From positions 1 to 21,616 of the IMG/VR virus record IMGVR_UViG_3300007038_000020: a DNA stretch of 21,616 nucleotides, one strand, 5' to 3'. This stretch comes from a virus. The notes under the pieces are model-generated. The model was given only the letters and a program-made list of their open reading frames with translations. It made no database searches and had not been told where the DNA came from. Numbering within the stretch: position 1 is the first letter of the stretch; the number at the start of each line of letters is the position of its first letter. The translations under genes were made by a program, and so were the position numbers. Positions 8,227 to 15,032 of the stretch are shown here, one piece after another.

Positions 8227-8889
8227 CTACTCCGTCTCGGGAGGCGTCGAGGCGGGTTCAGTCTCGACCTCACAGGAACAGTAACCGAATAGGTGAGAGG
8301 CGGCTACCTCCAGCCGCATACTCATAGCGGTAGCGACAGCGTGGACGCCGACGTTCGCGTGTCCAGCGTAGACCTCGCGGAGACGGTTACACTCTCGCGG
8401 TTCCACGTCGTCTCGGAACACACTCCGCGGGTGGTTCTCGTGACTACAGCGTCCGAATATGTGTCTCGTGATAGTGTTCTCCGAACGGTAGAACTCGTCC
8501 GCTATCTCCGCGACGGAGTAGCCCGCGGTAAATCGTTCCCTGAATATCCGACACTCCGTAACGCGGATCGTCGGAGAGGCGGTCGGGGGGACCTCGTGTT
8601 CGTGAGAACAGTCTCCATAGGCGTGTCTCATTATCTCGGAGGTCGTCCTCGCGGGATAGTTCTCCATTACCTCGCGGACTGTCTCCGCCTCGGACATAGC
8701 CTCGCGGATCCGCCGACAGGTCGAGGCGGGCGTCCCCGTCCGCGTCCCCGTCTCCGCCGCCCCGTCGGGCAGGAGGTCGTTCGGGTTCCGGTCCTCGGGG
8801 GCTTTCGAGGCGAACGCCTCTATCCGGTCGTAGTCGTCCTCCGTGAGGTTCCCCCGCCGCCCGGGAGAGTCCCCGGACATGGAACTCAT
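8227..8889 (-). CDS. Protein with three Cys-His-Cys-His helix-turn-helix repeats
   Basis: The 220-aa protein has three tandem repeats of about 40-55 residues. Each starts with a Cys followed by an Arg-rich helix (CRRIREA, CRIFRER, CNRLREV), continues through a segment reading like a helix-turn-helix (for example AGYSVAEIADEFYRSENTITRH), and ends H-x4-C-x-[HC]. The putative metal ligands are C58/H89/C94/H96, C113/H143/C148/H150 and C167/H199/C204/C206. The constant spacing suggests each repeat is a zinc-stabilised DNA-binding unit. The ATG at 8889 overlaps the upstream TGA (ATGA). Sitting just before portal, it could be a transcription regulator or a DNA-recognition part of the packaging machine. 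Repeats and spacing are seen; zinc and DNA binding are inferred. Confidence 0.75.
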   Translation of the reverse strand: MSSMSGDSPGRRGNLTEDDYDRIEAFASKAPEDRNPNDLLPDGAAETGTRTGTPASTCRRIREAMSEAETVREVMENYPARTTSEIMRHAYGDCSHEHEVPPTASPTIRVTECRIFRERFTAGYSVAEIADEFYRSENTITRHIFGRCSHENHPRSVFRDDVEPRECNRLREVYAGHANVGVHAVATAMSMRLEVAASHLFGYCSCEVETEPASTPPETE

Positions 8890-9371
8890 GTCCTCGACGC
8901 CTCTACCACACGGTCCGGATCGATCTCCTCCTGTTCGTCTCGACAGGCTGGACAGCGTCGTTCAGTCCAGTCCAGTTCGTCCTCCAGCGTGAGTTTATGA
9001 CACGACCGACACGGGGAGACGCGAGGGTGAGGCGGGAGATCCGAGGCGTCTTTCAGATAGCGGAGTCGCGCCCGGAGTTCCGAGTGATTGAACCCTTTGG
9101 GATTTATCCCCTGTTCCGAGGCATACCGCTGTAACTCGTTCCAGTCCTCGGGGAGATCGTCGTCGCCCTCCTGAAACCGGAGAACCTCTTTCGCGTGGTC
9201 CGGACAGACGTAGAGACGCGTCCCACCCTCGCGGTCGAACCACGTAACCGCCTCCTCTCCACAGCGGGCGGGGAGTGTCTCTCCCGACCCCCCGACCTGT
9301 GTCCCCGCCTCGGGGACCCGGCGTCCACAGGTCGAGTCTATGGCGTTCCGATCCGGGTAGTCGAGGTTCAT
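8886..9371 (-). CDS. Zinc-binding protein with SAP/HeH-like helix pair
   Basis: This 161-aa protein has two probable metal sites. The N-terminal one is C15, C37 and VCPDH (C56, H59); the C-terminal zinc ribbon is CRSCH...CPAC (C121, C124, C140, C143). Between them DWNELQRYASEQGINPKG followed by SELRARL resembles a SAP or HeH-type helix-extended-helix motif, a fold that commonly binds nucleic acid. I use the ATG at 9371 because it forms an ATGA overlap with the preceding gene and follows GGGGGAA; an in-frame GTG lies at 9383. It probably works in nucleic-acid binding, but no specific role can be given. Confidence 0.7.
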   Translation of the reverse strand: MNLDYPDRNAIDSTCGRRVPEAGTQVGGSGETLPARCGEEAVTWFDREGGTRLYVCPDHAKEVLRFQEGDDDLPEDWNELQRYASEQGINPKGFNHSELRARLRYLKDASDLPPHPRVSPCRSCHKLTLEDELDWTERRCPACRDEQEEIDPDRVVEASRT

Positions 9372-9592
9372 GGTTTCCCCCACAGGTCACTCCTCGCGTT
9401 CGGAGGGAGTTCCTGTTCGTCCTCGCGTTCTTTCTGTTCCACGAATAGGACCGCGAGGAGGATCCCTGTCGCTACGATAGCGAGTCCCATAACGAACACA
9501 GGGACTCGATAGTTCGGGACCGCGAGGGCTACCCGGGCTATACCGATCCCCACGAGGAGGAACACTAAGGTAGCTGAACCTGTGAGGTTCAT
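9368..9592 (-). CDS. Small two-helix membrane protein
   Basis: The 74-aa protein has two clear membrane segments, TLVFLLVGIGIARVALAV (about 8-25) and VFVMGLAIVATGILLAVLFV (about 32-51). A charged cytoplasmic-type tail follows (EQKEREDEQELPP). Size and topology fit a holin-like protein or a small inner-membrane accessory factor, but no family can be assigned. It is the first gene after a TATA box and overlaps the next gene by ATGA. Confidence 0.7.
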   Translation of the reverse strand: MNLTGSATLVFLLVGIGIARVALAVPNYRVPVFVMGLAIVATGILLAVLFVEQKEREDEQELPPNARSDLWGKP

Positions 9593-9612
9593 ACCGCGAG
9601 AACAGTTAGGAG

Positions 9613-9626
9613 TCTCTTAAAAGTAT
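9613..9626 (-). promoter_or_regulatory. TATA box upstream of the small membrane protein
   Basis: The minus strand reads ATACTTTTAAGAGA here, centred about 28 nt before the ATG at 9592. This predicts a near-leaderless mRNA and an internal promoter within the accessory block. The 46-nt gap holds no other signal. Confidence 0.5.
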
Positions 9627-9638
9627 CTTAGACTACCG

Positions 9639-10124
9639 CTACTGTGTCGCCTCTCCCCCCTCCCGCGACGAGGAGATCTCCCCGCGGAGGCGGTCCGCCC
9701 ACACGCCCGACTCCGTGTCCTCGACGGACATAGGTTCGGAGGAGAACTCCGAGATAAGCGCCTCCTCGTTCGAGACGAGTAACTCCGCTATCTGTTCCGC
9801 CTCCGTCTCCGTGAGAACGACCGTCCCCGTCTCGTTCGCCCACTCGTGGAGAGTGGACAGGAGGTCCGCGTGGAGTTCGTCCTCGACAGGGTCCCACGTC
9901 GAGGACAGTAACGCCCCCATTTCCTCGGGCGTCGCCTCACACTCCGGACGGTGGTTCAGAAACGCCGATCCGAGTCCAGCCCGGACGACCCACGCGACTA
10001 TCTTTGTCTGTAGGTCGTCGGAGATCCTCGACGCCGCCGCTATGGACTGTGATCGCTTTACCCGGCGGTTCAGGGTTATCTCCTCGCGGTTCTCCTCGTC
10101 TCCCTCGGGTTCGTCCGCCGACAT
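9639..10124 (-). CDS. Unknown acidic helical protein (161 aa)
   Basis: I do not recognise this protein. It starts with a charged segment (MSADEPEGDEENREE) and a basic patch (LNRRVKRSQS), then continues mainly as helices (DDLQTKIVAWVVRAGLGSAFL, ADLLSTLHEWANET, EAEQIAELLVSNEEALI). One Cys (PECEA) is present and no membrane segment. Its ATG overlaps the upstream TAA (TAATG). The segment AWVVRAGLG is only mildly hydrophobic and is probably buried core. Confidence 0.65.
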   Translation of the reverse strand: MSADEPEGDEENREEITLNRRVKRSQSIAAASRISDDLQTKIVAWVVRAGLGSAFLNHRPECEATPEEMGALLSSTWDPVEDELHADLLSTLHEWANETGTVVLTETEAEQIAELLVSNEEALISEFSSEPMSVEDTESGVWADRLRGEISSSREGGEATQ

Positions 10125-10342
10125 TAGTTCTCCTCCTCACGTTCCGCGACTCGTTTCCAGTCTCTTAACTCAAGCGTCCGGATAAACGCGGGCTGTCTAT
10201 TCGGTTCGTGGAACAGACAGCGGACCTCTCCCCGGGGTTCGAGGACGCAAAAACCCGGGGCCTCACACTCACCGAGATCACACGAGGGGCGGTCGTACCT
10301 CCAGCGGATCCACAGTCCCCGGAGGCGGTCGAGGAGTTCCAC
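10124..10342 (-). CDS. Small Cys-containing protein (72 aa), GTG start
   Basis: This 72-aa protein has four Cys in a short stretch (SCDLGECEAPGFCVLEPRGEVRC, residues about 20-42) and an N-terminal amphipathic helix (MELLDRLRGLWIRWRYD). The Cys spacing is compatible with a small metal site, with His in FHEPN nearby. The start is GTG, overlapping the upstream TAG (TAGTG). Function unknown; a structural zinc protein is the simplest reading. Confidence 0.6.
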   Translation of the reverse strand: MELLDRLRGLWIRWRYDRPSCDLGECEAPGFCVLEPRGEVRCLFHEPNRQPAFIRTLELRDWKRVAEREEEN

Positions 10343-10563
10343 TACTCCTCCTCCGCGGCGTTCCGGCGTCCGAACCCGTTACAGCGGGGACACTCTCGAA
10401 CGCCCTCGTGAGTCCAGCCCCCCGACCGGAGTTTCTTTAGCGCCTCGACCCCGCGGACGACCTCCTCGCGTCCGTCCCTCTCTCGACGGAGGACGACGCG
10501 TTCCCCGCCGCCTCCACAGGTCGAACACTCCACCGTCTCGGACTCCAGAAAGTCTCTACTCAT
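10342..10563 (-). CDS. DnaJ-type zinc-ribbon miniprotein
   Basis: The 73-aa protein has two zinc-knuckle halves, CSTCGGGGE (C13, C16) and CPRCNGFG (C58, C61). They follow the CxxCxGxG pattern of DnaJ-like cysteine-rich domains. A charged linker (RRERDGREEVVRGVEALKKL) separates them. The ATG at 10563 makes an ATGA overlap with the gene before it; the upstream in-frame start would run into that gene. Such ribbons bind nucleic acid or proteins; the partner here is unknown. Confidence 0.7.
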   Translation of the reverse strand: MSRDFLESETVECSTCGGGGERVVLRRERDGREEVVRGVEALKKLRSGGWTHEGVRECPRCNGFGRRNAAEEE

Positions 10564-11036
10564 TTCGTTAGCCTCCGACCCGACTCCCACGTTCCGACGA
10601 GTTCCACGACGACCTGTCCAGCGTGGGGTTCGTCCTCGGGGATCCGGACCTCGCGTTCGGAGAACCCGTCGAGTTTCTCCCGGAGGTTCGCCCCGGAGAG
10701 GAACTCGGAGACGACGTTCGTGAACACGACCGTCGGATCCTCGTCTCCACAGAACCGCCGGACGACCGCGTTCAGTAGCGTCGAGAACTCTCCCGAGACG
10801 TAGGACTTAGCGTGGAACACGCGGAGATCTCCGTCGTCCAGTTCCGCGGGGAGACACGCGAACGTGAGAAACGAGTCGTTCTCCGAGACGACCGCGAACA
10901 CGGGCGTTCCCGCCCCCTCTACCTCCGGGTCGAACTCTCCGACCTCGTGGAGAGTAACCTCCGGAGACTCGTGGATCACTCCGTAGGACTCCCTCGGGTA
11001 GAACGGGATCCTCGACGTAGCGTCCGTCTCACTCAT
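10560..11036 (-). CDS. Unknown acidic alpha/beta protein (158 aa)
   Basis: No family recognised. The sequence alternates strands and helices (YGVIHESPEVTLHEVG, TPVFAVVSENDSFLTFACL, LRVFHAKSYVSGEFSTLLNAVVRRF, TVVFTNVVSEFL, GQVVVELVGTWESG), so it is probably one globular domain. The ATG at 11036 gives an ATGA overlap with the upstream gene; the longer open frame upstream is Arg/Gly-rich shadow sequence. Confidence 0.65.
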   Translation of the reverse strand: MSETDATSRIPFYPRESYGVIHESPEVTLHEVGEFDPEVEGAGTPVFAVVSENDSFLTFACLPAELDDGDLRVFHAKSYVSGEFSTLLNAVVRRFCGDEDPTVVFTNVVSEFLSGANLREKLDGFSEREVRIPEDEPHAGQVVVELVGTWESGRRLTK

Positions 11037-11377
11037 GGGTCCCTCCACGAGTCCAGCGTTTTGTGAGACGCGGCGGACTGTTCGCCCGGTTCGCGGGCGT
11101 CGATGACCTCGTCTACCACCTCGTGAACGAACTCTCGGAACTCCTCGTCCGTCCACAGCCCCTTATGGTTCTCGGCTACCCACCCGATTATGTCCTCCAG
11201 CCCGTCGAGATCCGGTCCGACAGGTTTCCGGACCTTTTCTTTCCACCCACAGTCCGGACACTCCTCCACCTCGACGGTCGTCTCCGGAGTGAGTCCCTCG
11301 CGGAGTGTCTCCCTAGCTACGTCTTTCACCTCCGCGTCCGACGGACGGTAATAGCCCTCGGGATAGCTGGAGGACAT
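11033..11377 (-). CDS. Unknown small acidic protein with a CxxC pair (114 aa)
   Basis: The protein contains one zinc-knuckle half (EECPDCGWKEKVRKPVG, residues about 38-54), followed by helical segments (GLEDIIGWVAENHKGLW, EEFREFVHEVVDEVIDA). One CxxC alone may need a second chain or His residues (H70, H86 region) to bind metal. The ATG directly abuts the TAG of the upstream gene with no gap. Function unknown. Confidence 0.65.
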   Translation of the reverse strand: MSSSYPEGYYRPSDAEVKDVARETLREGLTPETTVEVEECPDCGWKEKVRKPVGPDLDGLEDIIGWVAENHKGLWTDEEFREFVHEVVDEVIDAREPGEQSAASHKTLDSWRDP

Positions 11378-11968
11378 CTACGATCCTCCTCCATGTCGGT
11401 AGGCGCTACTCCCCGAGAGTCCGTTCTCGAACCCGAACCGCGGGAGTCCGACCCCTATCTTACCGACGTGGATCGTCCGTTCCTCGAATTGACTCGTCCG
11501 GACCGTTACGAGTCCCTCCTCCGGATCCGCCCCGGTTACGAACACGAACACGACCCTCTCGTCCACCTCGACCGCGTCCGGATCCACGTCGGGCGACTCG
11601 GAGACGAACGCGGTCGTGGAGGCTACCTGTAGCCGCATATATCCGTAACCGATCCGTTCGAGGACCTCCGCTTTCTCCCGTGGACTGAACGAGTCCAGCG
11701 GACTCATGGAGTAGACAGTCTCCGCTTTTACCTCGTAGGACCGTCGTTTCTCCTCGTGGAGATACTCCGAGAGGTTCGTGTGGGGGCGGAGTCGGTTCGG
11801 GTCGAACCTTCCGAACGAGATAGACTCCAGTTCGTAGCGTGAGAGGGTGAGGTCGTCGTCCTCCTGAACCCACTCGACAAAGTGAGGGAGGAGTCCGTGT
11901 TCGGCTACGTATGCCCACAGGAGACGAGACGCCCGCGTGTCGTTCGCCCACTCGTCTATGTGGTACAT
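11378..11968 (-). CDS. Unknown 196-aa protein
   Basis: I use the ATG at 11968 (MYHIDEWANDTR), which overlaps the upstream TAA (TAATG). The longer open frame to 12457 is a shadow of the neighbouring gene. The N-terminal half is helical (RASRLLWAYVAEHGLLPHFVEW, SPREKAEVLERIGYGYMRLQ). The second half is beta-rich (VVFVFVTGADPEEGLVTVRT, ERTIHVGKIGVGLPRFG). No Cys and no membrane segment. The family is not recognised. Confidence 0.65.
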   Translation of the reverse strand: MYHIDEWANDTRASRLLWAYVAEHGLLPHFVEWVQEDDDLTLSRYELESISFGRFDPNRLRPHTNLSEYLHEEKRRSYEVKAETVYSMSPLDSFSPREKAEVLERIGYGYMRLQVASTTAFVSESPDVDPDAVEVDERVVFVFVTGADPEEGLVTVRTSQFEERTIHVGKIGVGLPRFGFENGLSGSSAYRHGGGS

Positions 11969-12465
11969 TACTCGTCCTCCTCCTCGGAGTCCGCTGTGTC
12001 GTCCTCGTCGTCTCCTGTGGGATCTCTCGTGGACTCTCGCGTCTCCGCGCCCTTTGGCCCGGAGATAGCGTCGAACTCGTCGGGAACCTCGATAGCCCCC
12101 GTGTCGAGGAGGTCGAAATACTCCTCCCGGGTAAGACGCTTGAGAGTCACGATCCGGGACCCGCTGTAGTAGCGGGAGGGATCGGGCGTCGTCCCCTCCG
12201 TCGGGTAGCGGTAGACTTTCAGGGTCGGACGGACGTGTGGAGTCCCGCCGCCGGGACGCGACTCCACTATGTCCACCGTCTCGACCTCCGTCCAGTCCGT
12301 CTCCCATATCTGTCTGTCCACCCACTCGTTTTGTCTCCGGACCTCGCGTTCCACGAGTTCGCGGAACTGTTCCAGCGTCCCGGAGATCTCTATTCGGTTC
12401 TCCATGTCCGAGAGAACGCGGCTGTCCGCCTCGGACGGGTCGTCGTTCAGGAACCACTTTCCCAT
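11968..12465 (-). CDS. Unknown acidic protein, first gene of an operon (165 aa)
   Basis: The protein begins MGKWFLNDDPSEADSR and has a helical region (GTLEQFRELVEREVRRQNEW) and a beta region (PTLKVYRYP, GSRIVTLKRLTREEYFDLL). The last 30 residues are disordered and acidic (GDDEDDTADSEEEDE). SRIVTLKRLTREEYFDLLDTGAI-type segments occur in small viral head proteins, but I cannot name a family. It is the first gene after a strong TATA (AGCTTTTTCT) about 30 nt upstream, so it probably heads the operon running to about 9639. Confidence 0.65.
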   Translation of the reverse strand: MGKWFLNDDPSEADSRVLSDMENRIEISGTLEQFRELVEREVRRQNEWVDRQIWETDWTEVETVDIVESRPGGGTPHVRPTLKVYRYPTEGTTPDPSRYYSGSRIVTLKRLTREEYFDLLDTGAIEVPDEFDAISGPKGAETRESTRDPTGDDEDDTADSEEEDE

Positions 12466-12483
12466 ACGACCGCCTATTGAGAA

Positions 12484-12515
12484 CGGGGGGAGAAAAAGCT
12501 ACCTCTCACGTATGG
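12484..12515 (-). promoter_or_regulatory. Promoter module A (TATACGTGAG-type) before the 12465 operon
   Basis: The minus strand carries ATACGTGAG, then GTAGCTTTTTCT and a C6 run. The TATA core at 12491-12500 is centred about 30 nt before the ATG at 12465, so the mRNA would be almost leaderless. The 32-nt module matches the one at 12711-12742 at about 25 positions, which points to common regulation. Confidence 0.65.
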
Positions 12516-12543
12516 GTATTAGCGTCCGATAAAACGAGTCGTG

Positions 12544-12681
12544 TTACCGCGTGATAGCAACGAACAGGGACAGCCCGATTAGCATTAGGGCGATAGCCCC
12601 GAACACTACCGCGAACATTACCTCTCCAGCGGAGAGGGCGGTTCCGAACAGTTCCAGCGTCGCGGGCGTGAGGTCCATCAT
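12544..12681 (-). CDS. 45-aa single-helix membrane miniprotein
   Basis: A short open frame begins ATGATG at 12681 and ends TAA at 12544, giving MMDLTPATLELFGTALSAG followed by a membrane helix (EVMFAVVFGAIALMLIGLSLFVAITR). It is preceded by its own TATA box (12718-12725). A palindrome, TAGGTGTAACACCTA, lies immediately before the start. The helix is about 22 residues and the tail is basic (ITR), so the N-terminus is probably outside. Size suggests a holin, pinholin or small regulator of a membrane process. Choice between the two adjacent Met codons is open. The dedicated promoter and strict hydrophobic pattern argue that it is real. Confidence 0.7.
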   Translation of the reverse strand: MMDLTPATLELFGTALSAGEVMFAVVFGAIALMLIGLSLFVAITR

Positions 12682-12695
12682 AGGTGTTACACCTA
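12681..12695. promoter_or_regulatory. 15-bp palindrome at predicted start of transcription
   Basis: TAGGTGT-T-ACACCTA is a perfect inverted repeat with a single central base. It lies about 26-40 nt downstream of the TATA core at 12718-12725, so it overlies the predicted transcription start and touches the start codon of the 45-aa gene. This is where a dimeric repressor would block transcription. Confidence 0.55.
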
Positions 12696-12711
12696 CTATC
12701 CACTACAGTCC
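12696..12711. repeat. 16-nt motif CTATCCACTACAGTCC, second copy at 1960-1975
   Basis: This motif differs by one base from CTATACACTACAGTCC at 1960-1975. Both copies sit in promoter regions, one next to the TATA box of the 45-aa gene and one in the divergent region at 1.9 kb. A partial copy, CTATACAGTCC, is at 1948-1958. It may be the binding site of a virus-encoded or host regulator. Confidence 0.6.
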
Positions 12712-12742
12712 GGGGGGTAATAAAGTTACTCCTCACGTATAG
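12711..12742 (-). promoter_or_regulatory. Promoter module B before the 45-aa membrane gene
   Basis: The minus strand carries TATACGTGAGGAGTAACTTT followed by ATTA and a C6 run. The TATA core CTTTATTA is at 12718-12725, giving a predicted start near 12695 and a leader of about 14 nt. It matches the 12484-12515 module closely. GGACTAAC further upstream (12745-12753) recurs before the TATACG element at 1.9 kb. Confidence 0.65.
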
Positions 12743-12761
12743 TCGTTAGTCCGGTGGTAGT

Positions 12762-12783
12762 CTCCCCGCTATACAGGCGGGAG
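12762..12783 (-). terminator. Hairpin over the stop codon of the 129-aa gene
   Basis: CTCCCCGC and GCGGGAG flank a 7-nt loop (TATACAG), with one bulged base in the left arm. The hairpin spans the TAG at 12769-12771. On the minus strand it lies at the end of the terL-side operon, just before promoter B, so it could reduce read-through. Confidence 0.35.
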
Positions 12784-13158
12784 TTCGGCTGGAGGCGTTC
12801 CGATCACTCGGGCGGGTTCCACGTCCTCCCACATACAGGGTCCGGGATCCGCCTCGTCGTGATAGCAAATTTGGTAACGGATCCGCGCCCACACAGCGGG
12901 CGACGAGAGGGCGTTCTCTAGCGGGTCGAGGAGGTTAGCCCTCTCCGTCGCGTCTGTGGGGTCCCCCGGGAACCTCCACAGTCCGTGTCGGTAAGCCTCG
13001 TTCAGGGGTTCCGTCGGAGTGGGTTCTGTGAGGGTGAACGCCTGTTCCTGTTCCTGTAGCGTCCGCGTTCTCCCGGACAGGTAATTATCTATTACTGTGT
13101 CCAGCGGGACCCCGTTCGAGATCTCCGACGTTTCGACCCGGATAGCGTGGACAGCCAT
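12769..13158 (-). CDS. Unknown 129-aa protein following TerL
   Basis: The protein starts MAVHAIRVETSEISNGVPLD and is mostly helical with loops (EPLNEAYRHGLWRFPGDP, RANLLDPLENALSSPAVWAR). Two Cys lie near the end (YQICYHDEADPGPCMWED), possibly with a nearby His. It begins 25 nt after the terL stop and probably belongs to the terL operon. No family recognised. An accessory packaging role is possible from position only. Confidence 0.65.
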   Translation of the reverse strand: MAVHAIRVETSEISNGVPLDTVIDNYLSGRTRTLQEQEQAFTLTEPTPTEPLNEAYRHGLWRFPGDPTDATERANLLDPLENALSSPAVWARIRYQICYHDEADPGPCMWEDVEPARVIGTPPAELPPV

Positions 13159-13183
13159 ACGCCCCGAGAGGCGACGCTACGGT

Positions 13184-14677
13184 TTAGGCTTTCTCGACGG
13201 AGGAACTCCCACCCGAGGCGTCGCCTCCGGAGGGTCCCTCGTCGTAACCCATGACAGCATATCTCATAGCGTCGAGGGCGTGGTCCTCCGCCCGTTTCGT
13301 CCCTACGTCTTTCGACTTATAGGACTGTATTTCGGAGATTAACTGTTCACAGCGGTCCGAGATTATCAGCCCCACGCGCCCGGTCGAGTCCGTCCCGAGG
13401 CGACGCCGGACCGCGGGGATCCCGGCGTTCAGGGACTTATTCGCGGGGACCGCCTGAAAGCCCGCTTTTCGGAATTTCGTTATGTCCTCGGGTTCGTGTT
13501 CCGAGTGGATCACTCCCGTCGGTTTAGCCTCGTTCCCGAGGTTCCCCTTCAACCATGAGATAGCGTCCTCGACGTGTGACTCCTCGCGGTAATACTCGTC
13601 CAGAACGAGTAGCTGTCCGTAGGGGTTCGTCGTGAGTTCCACGACGACGCGAGGATCCGTCCACCCGGCGTCGTAACCGTAGAACCTGAACTCTTCGTCC
13701 GCGAGAACGTCCGCCTCCGCCGCGGGGAGGACATGGTCGTTCCTATTGAATTTCGAGTAGACGAGATCCCTAGCCGCCGCATACCCGCCATAGAGTCCCT
13801 GTTCCTCTAGGTGAGTCCCCTCGTATTGTCTCCGGAGTTTCCGCTTAGTCGAGGGGGCGATAAACGGGTTCAGGAGGACGTTCAGTTCTACGACGTGGAT
13901 ATTCGAGGACAGCGGTTCCTCGTCCTCGTCCACGCGCCTCTCCATTATCTCGTAGGCGGCGTTCCCGCCCATACCGTTCCCCGTATAGGTCCATAGCTGG
14001 ACCGCGGGCGGACCCGTCGAGAGACGACTCCCTATCATACGCCGAATTTGGTGGAGGTCGTCTCCGTAGAGAGACGGTTCGTCTAACCACGCCGCGTGGA
14101 ACTCGTCTCCAGCGTGTCGCCCGGGGTCGTCCGCGGACCCGAGGACGACCTGTGATCCGTTCCGGTAGGTGAGGATATTGTCCCGTCGAGAGTAGTCCTC
14201 GATTATCGGACTCGTCTCCGGACCGTTATGGTTCGCGGTGAGGACGTGAGTCATTTCCCCCGGGAGGTTCTGGAACAGAACCTTATACGTCGTCTTTTTC
14301 GCTTTCGCAAAGTCCTGTCCCATACACAGGAGACGGACGCCCGGTCGTTCGAGGGCTAAGTTATGAATAAACCTCGCGCCCGTCGTGGACTTTCCAGAAC
14401 GGTAGCCGCCTAACGCCCCGACTATGTCCCACCCGTCCGCGGGGACCTCCACGTCGATATACTCTCCCGTGAGTCGGTAGTAGAGGCGGTTCAGCCCGTT
14501 CCGGCGGACGAGAGGCTGATTAAGGTGGTAGAGAACTCGGACCTGTTCACTCCAGAACTTGTATTCTAACGCGGGGTCCGCGGTCGGGTCGTAGGCGAGT
14601 CCATCTACCTCACCCTCGGGTTCGACGCCGCCGACAGCCGGTCCCTCCGGATCGTTCGGAGAGGCTACGGTAGACAT
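13184..14677 (-). CDS. terL: Terminase large subunit (packaging ATPase and nuclease)
   Basis: TerL powers DNA packaging into the procapsid through the portal and cuts the concatemer. The 497-aa length suits the family. The N-terminal ATPase has a Walker A motif, GGYRSGKSTTG (about 90-100), and a Walker B, DEFHAAWLDEP, with D199/E200. The preceding GSADDPGRHAGDE is typical. The C-terminal RNase H-like nuclease has YGYDAGWTDP (D336), LVLDEYY (D360) and EDHALDAMRYAVMG (D465/D469), which are likely metal ligands. I use the ATG at 14677 (MSTVASPNDPEGP), since upstream sequence is the shadow of the zinc-ribbon gene and GATAAAC (14704-14710) supplies a TATA-like box 30 nt before it. Unusually, about 5 kb of accessory genes separate it from portal. 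Confidence 0.95.
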   Translation of the reverse strand: MSTVASPNDPEGPAVGGVEPEGEVDGLAYDPTADPALEYKFWSEQVRVLYHLNQPLVRRNGLNRLYYRLTGEYIDVEVPADGWDIVGALGGYRSGKSTTGARFIHNLALERPGVRLLCMGQDFAKAKKTTYKVLFQNLPGEMTHVLTANHNGPETSPIIEDYSRRDNILTYRNGSQVVLGSADDPGRHAGDEFHAAWLDEPSLYGDDLHQIRRMIGSRLSTGPPAVQLWTYTGNGMGGNAAYEIMERRVDEDEEPLSSNIHVVELNVLLNPFIAPSTKRKLRRQYEGTHLEEQGLYGGYAAARDLVYSKFNRNDHVLPAAEADVLADEEFRFYGYDAGWTDPRVVVELTTNPYGQLLVLDEYYREESHVEDAISWLKGNLGNEAKPTGVIHSEHEPEDITKFRKAGFQAVPANKSLNAGIPAVRRRLGTDSTGRVGLIISDRCEQLISEIQSYKSKDVGTKRAEDHALDAMRYAVMGYDEGPSGGDASGGSSSVEKA

Positions 14678-14705
14678 GGTCGAGTTCTGTATAGCGACAT
14701 ATGGT

Positions 14706-15032
14706 TTATCGTTCGTTCCATGTGAACTCCTCGGACCCCGGTCCGCGGTCCGTCCCGTCCAGCGGATCTCCACAGCGGGGACAGTCCCCGCCCGCCTCCT
14801 CGCGTTCCTCCTCCGTGAACTGGACGAGTTCGACCCCACAGGTCCCACACAGGAGACGACTCTCACAGGAACCGCATATCTCCGGGTCGTCTCCGCCCGG
14901 TCGGACTCGGATATGTCCTCGACAGTCCGGACAGGTTACGATCCGCGCCTCTGTCTCACCCGTCCGCTGTCGTTTCCGACGAGTGAGGTTCCTCTCCCGG
15001 GCGTCCGACCGATCCCGGCGTCTCGGACTCAT
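14706..15032 (-). CDS. Double zinc-ribbon protein (108 aa)
   Basis: A basic N-terminus (MSPRRRDRSDARERNLTRRKR) is followed by four CxxC pairs: C34/C37, C53/C56, C62/C65 and C84/C87. These could form two zinc sites. The sequence CPDCRGHIRV...ICGSCESRLLCGTCG resembles archaeal zinc-ribbon nucleic-acid binders. The tail is acidic. The ATG at 15032 overlaps the upstream TGA (ATGA). It immediately precedes terL, so a packaging-linked DNA-binding role is possible but not shown. Confidence 0.75.
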   Translation of the reverse strand: MSPRRRDRSDARERNLTRRKRQRTGETEARIVTCPDCRGHIRVRPGGDDPEICGSCESRLLCGTCGVELVQFTEEEREEAGGDCPRCGDPLDGTDRGPGSEEFTWNER

